A model generated the notes under the pieces. It worked only from the letters and a program-made list of their open reading frames with translations, was not told the DNA's origin and searched no databases. A stretch of DNA of 11,921 nucleotides from Pseudomonadota bacterium (GTDB taxonomy: Bacteria > Myxococcota > Myxococcia > Myxococcales > Myxococcaceae), in NCBI GenBank assembly GCA_023424585.1, contig JAFADT010000733.1, positions 1-11,921 on the forward strand, read 5' to 3'. Each line of letters opens with the position of its first letter. Position 1 is the first letter of the stretch. A program made the translations under genes and the position numbers. Below are positions 7,701-11,921 of this stretch, piece after piece.

Positions 7701-10601
7701 GGCCACCGCCTCCATCACGTACAGGCCGGGCTCGGCGGGGGTGAACCTGCACGACTGCGGCGTCGCCGCGCTCTTCACGGAGCACTTCGCCGCCTCCGTC
7801 TCCACGGGCTCCGTGACGGTGAACCACTGGCCGCCGTCGCCCTTCTTGCGGATGGACTTCCACTCGCGGCGCTTGATGTTCACGTCCACCGCGACGCCCT
7901 CCTGGCGCTTGCCCTCGGGCGATACGGCGACCAGCTCCAGGCCCACCTCCTTGCCCGCCTCCGCGAAGCCGGTGGAGAGCACGCGCAGGCCCGCGTAGAC
8001 GTCCGCGGGGTGCACCACGAGGAGGTTGCGGTTGGCCACGCGCTGGCGGTTGACGTCCTCCACCTCCGCCTCCACCGTGTACTCCCACGTCTTGCCGCCG
8101 GGCGCGTCCGCGGTGCCCAGCGCCAGCGCCAGCTGGCCCTGCGCGTCCGTGCGGCCGTCACCCGCGCCGAACGACTCGCTGCTGTGCTCCGGCTGGTCGT
8201 CGTCCCACCACCAGGTGTTCACGCCGAAGGTGAAGGCCTCGTTGCCCGGGGGCGTGAAGGAGGAGCTCTCGCGCTGCACGCTCCAGCGCACCTGCGCGTC
8301 GCCCATGGCGCCGCCGAACAGGTAGCGCGCGTCCACGCGGGCGGTGAGCGGCTCGCCGGCCGCGACGTCCTTCTTCGGCACCGCCACGTCCACGCGGAAC
8401 TGCGGCGCGCGGTACTCCTCCACGCGGAAGCTGCCGCCGTAGCTCAGCGTCTCGCCGCCGACCTTCAGCTTCGCGGCCACGTCGTAGAAGCCCAGGGGCA
8501 CGTCCTTGCCCAGCTTGAGGTCCGCGCGGAAGGTGCCGTACTTCGTGACGGTGGCCTCCGTCTGGAAGACCTTCTCGCCGCGCGAGCTGGTCACCGTCAC
8601 CTGCGCCTTCGCGTTCGCGGGCGGCGACTTGAGGACGCCCAGGCGGCGGTAGCGCGCCACGCCCTTGAGCATCACGTCGTCACCCGGGCGGTAGATGCCG
8701 CGGTCGGCGAACACGAAGCCCAGGCTGTCCGGGACGCGGCCCTCCCACGCGCTCCGCAGCGAGAACGCGCCGGGCGACATGCCGCCCTCCCACGTGGACA
8801 GCGTCACGCCGATGTCCGAGTCCTTCACCGCGGACACCATGGCCCACGGCGTGCTCCAGTCGGACTCGTCCTTGGGCTTGAGCAGCTCCGACAGGCCCGG
8901 CACCTTCGCCAGGCCGTTGGCGTCCGTGGTGCCCGTCCAGTGCTCCGTGCCCGCCTTGTCCCAGAGCGTGAGCTGCGCGTCCGGCACCGGGGCGCCCGTC
9001 GCCAGCGACGTCACCCACACCACGCCGGAGGCGGCGCCCAGCTTCGCGTGCACCGCCAGGTCCGTCACCTGCCCGATGACGCGGCGCGGGTAGCGCTGCT
9101 TGAGCGACGGCGCATCGAGCTTCGCGAGGAACAGGCCCGTCTTCGCCCCGTTGAACGCCGGGCGCAGGTCGAGCGGCGAGGTGCGCTGCAGGTTGCGCTC
9201 CGCCTTCGTGTCCACCGTCGTCCGGTAGGGCTCCGTGGCCGGCCACGTGTTGGTGTCGATGAACCGCGCCATCTCCGCGGGGGACAGCGCCCACACCTCC
9301 GCCTGCACCTCCGGGACGTTCGTCGTGGTCAGCGGGATGGAGCCGTCGCCGGAGGCCTCCACCAGCGCCTCGCGCGAGCCGGAGTCGAAGGAGGGCTCCA
9401 CGTCCGACAGCTTCACCTGGCCCTGGAAGGCGGGGCCCGCCTGGCCGAAGACGTCCTTGTAGCCCGCGGCGACCTTGATCTTGTACGTGGTGCCGGGGCG
9501 GTAGCGGCCGGGCAGCGACACGTAGGGGTTCTTCAGCTCCGAGCCCGACCAGGGCATCTGCGTCTGCACGCGCTCCCAGTCGATCTCCGCCTTCGGCTCC
9601 AGGGTCACCTTCCCCTTGAGCGAGGCCACGTCCAGCTCATTGGACGTGAAGAGGATGAGCGGGCCGTAGGAGCACGCCTCGTCGCCCCAGGCGAACACGC
9701 ACGCGCTCGCGGACTCCACCTGGAGCGCGCCGTGGGTGGCGTAGGCGTAGCGGACCGCCTCGCCCATGGGCAGCGGGCCGTCCGTGCCCGTCAGCTCGCC
9801 GTCCACCACCAGGGTGAACTGCGTTCCCGCGGGCAGCTTCTGCGCGGGCTTGAGCTCGTACTTCACGCGCCGGTCCTGGGACTTGCGCTCCGGGCCGCTG
9901 CCCACCTGCACCTCCTTCAGCTCCGCGAACGGCGTCGCCTTCACCAGCGTGAGCGGCACGGGCGCGCCGGTCGCGGGCTCCAGGCGCGCGTGCTGCGCCA
10001 GGTCCTTCACCGCCTGGTTGAACACCAGGGTGAAGCCCTGCTCCGGCTGCAGCCAGCGGAACTCCGCCTCCGGCTGCGCGGACTGGAGCGAGGGGCGCGG
10101 CGTCTCGAACTGGAAGGTGTACGGCTGCGCCAGCGCGGTGCCGTCCATGGCCTTGAGGCCCGCGGGCACCGTCACCGTGTACCGCGTGCCCAGCTTCAGG
10201 GGCGAGCCCGGCACGAACTCCACGCTCGCGGAGCCCAGCCAGCGCCACTCGCCCTCCAGCGCCGGTTCGAGCTTCGCGGGGGCCGCCAGCCCGCGCTCCG
10301 CGGCGACCGAGCCCAGGGCGATCATGGGCTTGGTGAAGGTGATGGTCGGCCGGGCGTTGCCGTAGACCTGCCCCTGCGGCCGCGCGGCCGCGATGGAGAG
10401 CGGGCCCTGGGCCGCGGCGTCCTCGGCGTCGATCTTCAACGCGGGAGGCTCGGGCAGCGGCTCGACGGCGAGGCCAGGGGACTTGGAGGACGAAGCCGGC
10501 GCGGTGCCGGCCTCCGAGGGGCCGCCCTTCGCGTCCTTGTCGCCGCGCGAACACGCGGTGGCGACGGCGAGGCAGAGGGCCAGCAGAGAGAGTCTGCGCA
10601 T
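4704..10601 (-). CDS. Bacterial alpha-2-macroglobulin lipoprotein (thioester type)
   Basis: A 1965-residue relative of E. coli YfhM, an envelope protease trap: cleavage of a bait region exposes a reactive thioester that covalently captures the protease. The start at ATG 10601 gives a lipoprotein signal, MRRLSLLALCLAVATAC, lipidated at C17, with Ser at +2 (E. coli rule: outer membrane). No clear Shine-Dalgarno precedes it; GTG 10613 and ATG 10640 are in-frame alternatives. A flexible Ser/Pro linker (about 20-55) leads into macroglobulin-like beta domains. A Gly/Ser-rich stretch at about 1189-1208 sits where a bait region is expected, before an A2M domain containing LPDNLTTFRIMAVAVTD. The thioester is intact: YPYGCLEQ, with C1424 and Q1427, in a helical domain to about 1700. 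The C-terminal beta domains contain an acidic insert (1860-1881) and end with EMYAPEVFGRSEGGRF. It is about 310 residues longer than E. coli YfhM. Several cysteine pairs suggest disulfides. The GTGA overlap with pbpC matches the known yfhM-pbpC partnership. Confidence 0.97.
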   Translation of the reverse strand: MRRLSLLALCLAVATACSRGDKDAKGGPSEAGTAPASSSKSPGLAVEPLPEPPALKIDAEDAAAQGPLSIAAARPQGQVYGNARPTITFTKPMIALGSVAAERGLAAPAKLEPALEGEWRWLGSASVEFVPGSPLKLGTRYTVTVPAGLKAMDGTALAQPYTFQFETPRPSLQSAQPEAEFRWLQPEQGFTLVFNQAVKDLAQHARLEPATGAPVPLTLVKATPFAELKEVQVGSGPERKSQDRRVKYELKPAQKLPAGTQFTLVVDGELTGTDGPLPMGEAVRYAYATHGALQVESASACVFAWGDEACSYGPLILFTSNELDVASLKGKVTLEPKAEIDWERVQTQMPWSGSELKNPYVSLPGRYRPGTTYKIKVAAGYKDVFGQAGPAFQGQVKLSDVEPSFDSGSREALVEASGDGSIPLTTTNVPEVQAEVWALSPAEMARFIDTNTWPATEPYRTTVDTKAERNLQRTSPLDLRPAFNGAKTGLFLAKLDAPSLKQRYPRRVIGQVTDLAVHAKLGAASGVVWVTSLATGAPVPDAQLTLWDKAGTEHWTGTTDANGLAKVPGLSELLKPKDESDWSTPWAMVSAVKDSDIGVTLSTWEGGMSPGAFSLRSAWEGRVPDSLGFVFADRGIYRPGDDVMLKGVARYRRLGVLKSPPANAKAQVTVTSSRGEKVFQTEATVTKYGTFRADLKLGKDVPLGFYDVAAKLKVGGETLSYGGSFRVEEYRAPQFRVDVAVPKKDVAAGEPLTARVDARYLFGGAMGDAQVRWSVQRESSSFTPPGNEAFTFGVNTWWWDDDQPEHSSESFGAGDGRTDAQGQLALALGTADAPGGKTWEYTVEAEVEDVNRQRVANRNLLVVHPADVYAGLRVLSTGFAEAGKEVGLELVAVSPEGKRQEGVAVDVNIKRREWKSIRKKGDGGQWFTVTEPVETEAAKCSVKSAATPQSCRFTPAEPGLYVMEAVATDAKGRKATTRDSLYVTGSGWVSWQRNDTDRIDLVADKQLYDVGDTAKILVKSPYPQADAILTVEREGVLSVRRVKLKGSATALDVPLGEGAIPNVYVGVVLVRGRVEAAKGIESGDDPGRPAVRVGYTQLKVEKKSKRLSVALTPDAQEKRPRDKVTVSVAVKDAAGQGAKSEVTLWAVDEGVLRLTGYKTPDPVDAMFQEHGLSVRIGEPLIHLVLRKLYGEKGSRPGGSGGSDTTGSGIRTQFKTTAVFQSVETDDQGQAKVEFTLPDNLTTFRIMAVAVTDADRFGVGESKVQVAKPLLALPALPRLVRVGDKAEAGVVIHTTNPAIKEAKVTAQLTGVRVEGPAEKTVPLDGKAREVRFTFVAEQPGTAVLRFAVAGGGETDAVEQKIPVQLPVGMEAVATYGDTTSERVEGLQPPGGVRPGMGGLTVTMSSTVMGGFEESMNQLVDYPYGCLEQMSSRLVPFVALRELSGKFGVPWTGGSDEQKQAFVRGFLSDDALKTQGSLDPDTVVTATVRKIEALQNHDGGFRFWTSSECSSPYASAYATLALARAKEVGYPVDAVVLDKAKKFLADKVAAGVCSQCAYGCTAQGLETRAFALYTLARMGAPRPSYYNELFEQRQKLPLFARAMLTDAIFVGKGNRAQGQKLLQELLNTAQESAAGVHFQETDAKTYAPLWSSDTRTTALVLQTLVDVQPDHPYVSKMGRYLASAREGDGRFRNTQEAAFTLMALSEVVRRKETAAPSFEAVVKLGGQVIASADFRGRDMAVKTVQVPVEKLGPADKAQPFTFGVNGTGNLYYGALLRYAPAQLPVDPLDRGIIVQRWFEPYSGGGQAKAARAGELVRVRVRVATPMRRNFVAVDVPLPAGLEPVDTSLASTASLPGPAGSGEEEGPGEGYEYESEEDLSETDEGSNVWATRFWSPFNHTEMRDDRVVLFADELPPGVHVASFVARATTPGDFLLKPAHAEEMYAPEVFGRSEGGRFPVLLPEEVASK

Positions 10602-10629
10602 GGTGGGGCTCACGGAGTTCCAGGGAGGG

Positions 10630-10704
10630 CACTCGTGCATGTCCCCCCTGAAAAATGACGCGAGCACCGTACCATGGGGCACCCCGCCCCGCTGTCACTC
10701 GTGC
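10630..10704 (-). repeat. Pair of 9-bp direct repeats upstream of the macroglobulin gene
   Basis: GCACGAGTG occurs twice on the minus strand, at 10704-10696 and 10638-10630, with starts 66 bases apart. Both copies lie between the small ORF and the macroglobulin start. They could be operator half-sites for the operon. With only two 9-bp copies in GC-rich DNA, chance is not excluded. Confidence 0.25.
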
Positions 10705-10709
10705 GTCAT
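10651..10709 (-). terminator. Nested inverted repeat followed by T run
   Basis: On the minus strand ATGACGC (10709-10703) pairs perfectly with GCGTCAT (10661-10655), and the run TTTTT (10655-10651) begins at the last base of the stem. Two more G-T pairs could extend it. Inside the 41-base loop a second hairpin, GGGGC-GGGGT-GCCCC (10690-10676), can form. The T run right after the stem resembles an intrinsic terminator or attenuator, although the outer loop is long. It starts at the stop codon of the small ORF and ends 50 bases before the macroglobulin ATG, so it could end an upstream transcript or modulate entry into the operon. Confidence 0.35.
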
Positions 10710-10918
10710 CCGGGGAGGCGTGGATCCGCGCCTCGAATTCCGAGCGATTGAGAGCCCCGGACCGGGACCGGAACCCGGCCGTAACGCAGCCGGCCATCCA
10801 GCACCGGGGGGCCGTCCGCGAGCACGGAGGTGGGCGCGAGGACCCGGGCGATGGACACGACGCAGCCGCCCAGCAGCTTGCGCCAGTGGGACCTGGGACG
10901 GCGAGGAGATGACGCCAT
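10706..10918 (-). CDS. Possible small secreted or membrane protein, 70 residues
   Basis: Not recognised. ATG 10918 has an ideal Shine-Dalgarno (GGAGG, five bases before the ATG); an in-frame ATG at 10930 has none. The N-terminus is basic (SSPRRPRSHWRK) and followed by a mildly hydrophobic stretch (LLGGCVVSIARVLAPTSVLAD) that could be a poor signal peptide with a VLA-D cut, although an Arg interrupts it. Third-position G/C is about 79% by hand count, strongest in the middle 40 codons and lower at both ends, which is weaker than in the neighbouring genes. It precedes the macroglobulin gene by 104 bases and could be a leader peptide or first operon gene. It may equally be non-coding sequence with a chance open frame. 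Confidence 0.35.
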   Translation of the reverse strand: MASSPRRPRSHWRKLLGGCVVSIARVLAPTSVLADGPPVLDGRLRYGRVPVPVRGSQSLGIRGADPRLPG

Positions 10919-10946
10919 GGGTGCCTCCATGCAGAGAGAGGAGGCA
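10916..10946 (-). promoter_or_regulatory. Hairpin that sequesters the small ORF's Shine-Dalgarno
   Basis: On the minus strand TGCCTCC (10946-10940) pairs perfectly with GGAGGCA (10928-10922) across an 11-base pyrimidine-rich loop. The 3' arm contains the whole GGAGG ribosome-binding site, and the ATG at 10918 follows after CCC. In this fold the site would be masked, as in translational switches or RNA thermometers. The pairing is seen in the sequence; regulation is inferred and depends on the small ORF being translated. Confidence 0.35.
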
Positions 10947-10979
10947 TCAAGGTGGAAGGGGCGCGGCGGCCGGGCCATC

Positions 10980-10997
10980 GCCCCCGTGCGCAGGGGC
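10980..10997 (-). terminator. Weak hairpin behind the repeat protein gene
   Basis: GCCCC / GGGGC with an 8-base loop lies 28 bases past the stop of the repeat-bearing gene on the minus strand. It lacks a T run. It may help end transcription of that gene, but a 5-bp GC stem is common by chance here. Nothing else is recognised in 10947-11024. Confidence 0.2.
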
Positions 10998-11024
10998 CCT
11001 TCGTTCACCGGACAGTGGCGGGCC

Positions 11025-11921
11025 TCAGCCGCCGCGCAGCAGGGTGGCGCCCGCGCCGAGCCCCAGCAGGAAGGCCCCGAGGACGAGCAGCAGCACCCAG
11101 CGCGCGGCGACGCCCGTGGCGCGAGGTGTCTGCTGGCCGACGGTGGCGCGCGTGGGCGCGGACTCATCCGGCACGAGGATGCGGACCTGGATGGCGGCGG
11201 TGCGCAGCACCTCGTCCACGTCGGCGAGGAACTTCTCGTATTCCTCCGGGACCAGCTCCAGCGGCGTGCCGTGCTGGAACTCGTAGCGCTTCGCCACGGC
11301 CTCGTGGTTGCGCAGCGAGGCCTGTCCCTTGGCCACGTCCACCCAGCCCGCGACGAGCGCCGGCGCGACGCCCTTGCGGTCCACGAGCGAGATGGCCTGG
11401 CGGGCCTGCCTTCCGCCCGCGGTGCTGGGGCCCTCGGGCTCATCCACGCGGAGGATGCGGTGCGGGGTGCGGCCGTAGATCTTGTGCTGGAGCTCGGCCT
11501 TGAGGCGCTCCGCGAGCAGCGCGGAGTGGGTGGCGAACATGGTGCGCAGCTCGGGCGTCGCCTCCGCCTGCTGGCTGGCGGCCTGCGCGGAGGGGAGCGG
11601 CGCGAAGATCACCGGCTGGCTGGCCTTGCCGGGGGCGTCGCTGGCGCGGCTCGCGCGGGGAGGCTCGGAGGTGGAGCCATCCAGCTCGGCGCCGCGGCCC
11701 GCGTGGATGAGCTCCGGGAGCGCGAAGTCCTCCTCCTTCGCGCCGCCGTCCTTGCCGTGGCTCCGCGCGGAGCCTCCGCCCCGGGCAGGACGGACGATCT
11801 CCGGAAGCCCCTGGCCTTCCTCACGAGCACCATTCCGACCCGGGCGGATGAGCTCCGGGAGGCCCTCCCCTTCCGCGCGCGCACCCGCGCGGCCCGGGCG
11901 GATGAGCTCCGGGAGGCCCTC
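11025..11921 (-). CDS. Tail-anchored protein with LPELIRPGR repeats, 5' end missing
   Basis: An open frame runs from the right edge to TGA at 11025: 298 residues with no N-terminus in the window. An internal GTG at 11612 is possible, but the frame is open throughout and the repeats lie upstream of it, so it is not the start. Visible residues 1-18 and 19-36 are near-identical 18-residue repeats (EGLPELIRPGRAGARAEG), 37-54 is a diverged third (GLPEIVRPAR), and a fourth core (ALPELIHAGR) lies at 67-76 after an 11-residue insertion. A Ser/Ala/Pro linker follows. Residues 120-250 look globular, with a helical start (ELRTMFATHSALLAERLKAE), then LVAGWVDVAKGQASLRNHEA and a helix around EEYEKFLADVDEVLRTAAIQV; I do not recognise the fold. 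A single C-terminal helix (275-295, WVLLLVLGAFLLGLGAGATLL) ends in RGG, giving a tail anchor with the rest probably cytoplasmic. Function is unknown; the repeats look like short binding motifs on a flexible arm. Confidence 0.75.
   Translation of the reverse strand, partial: EGLPELIRPGRAGARAEGEGLPELIRPGRNGAREEGQGLPEIVRPARGGGSARSHGKDGGAKEEDFALPELIHAGRGAELDGSTSEPPRASRASDAPGKASQPVIFAPLPSAQAASQQAEATPELRTMFATHSALLAERLKAELQHKIYGRTPHRILRVDEPEGPSTAGGRQARQAISLVDRKGVAPALVAGWVDVAKGQASLRNHEAVAKRYEFQHGTPLELVPEEYEKFLADVDEVLRTAAIQVRILVPDESAPTRATVGQQTPRATGVAARWVLLLVLGAFLLGLGAGATLLRGG
11760..11921 (-). repeat. 54-bp in-frame tandem repeat, about three copies at the window edge
   Basis: Copies occupy 11868-11921, 11814-11867 and a diverged 11760-11813. 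A 27-base core is identical between 11841-11867 and 11895-11921. The 16-mer ggatgagctccgggag also recurs at 11705-11720, outside the regular period. Period 54 equals 18 codons, so the reading frame is kept. The array reaches the window edge, so the copy number is a minimum. Confidence 0.88.

Noticed and set aside
4794..10658. A 1954-codon open frame on the plus strand opposite the macroglobulin gene
   Set aside because: Its translation is almost wholly Arg, His, Leu, Ala and Gly with no domain, signal or start context. It is the codon-aligned antisense frame of a GC-rich gene, which stays open because TTA, CTA and TCA codons are avoided on the sense strand.
10602..10682. An earlier start at 10682 for the macroglobulin gene
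   Set aside because: It would put 27 residues ahead of a standard lipoprotein signal and has no ribosome-binding site. GTG 10613 and ATG 10640 remain possible but give poorer signal peptides.

Overview
The window is very GC-rich (about 70% or more, with strong G/C bias at third codon positions). It encodes a gram-negative envelope gene set with lipoprotein and periplasmic signals. Composition, protein style (long Ala/Pro/Arg linkers, tail-anchored and DUF937 proteins) and gene content suggest a myxobacterium of the Myxococcus/Corallococcus type. That assignment is inference. All supported genes lie on the minus strand, so transcription runs from right to left.

Layout, in transcription order. 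(1) 11921-11025: the C-terminal 298 residues of a protein that begins outside the window. It has an 18-residue tandem repeat (core LPELIRPGR), an unrecognised globular part and a C-terminal membrane anchor. (2) 11024-10602: a gap holding a possible 70-residue ORF whose Shine-Dalgarno sits inside a perfect hairpin, then a terminator-like nested inverted repeat followed by a T run. (3) 10601-4704: a bacterial alpha-2-macroglobulin lipoprotein of 1965 residues with an intact thioester motif (YPYGCLEQ). (4) 4707-2401: penicillin-binding protein 1C, full length for the family (768 codons) but interrupted by a single in-frame TGA at codon 137, inside the glycosyltransferase domain. (5) 2404-953: a secreted SpoIID/LytB-domain protein. 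(6) 952-744: a gap with a weak promoter candidate and an 8-bp hairpin. (7) 743-1: a DUF937 protein cut by the left edge, with a membrane segment at the cut.

Genes 3, 4 and 5 overlap by four bases at each junction (GTGA, then ATGA), so they very probably form one translationally coupled operon. The alpha-2-macroglobulin/PBP1C pair is known from E. coli (yfhM-pbpC) and is thought to couple protease trapping to peptidoglycan repair after envelope damage. The third member, a SpoIID-type glycan-strand hydrolase, would extend that pair into a protease-trap, glycan-synthesis and glycan-cleavage module.

The main surprise is the stop codon in pbpC. Every catalytic motif of both domains lies on either side in one uninterrupted frame and the alignment length is preserved. 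It is therefore either a very recent nonsense mutation, a base-call error, or a codon that is read through. The second most interesting item is the repeat-bearing tail-anchored protein at the right edge.
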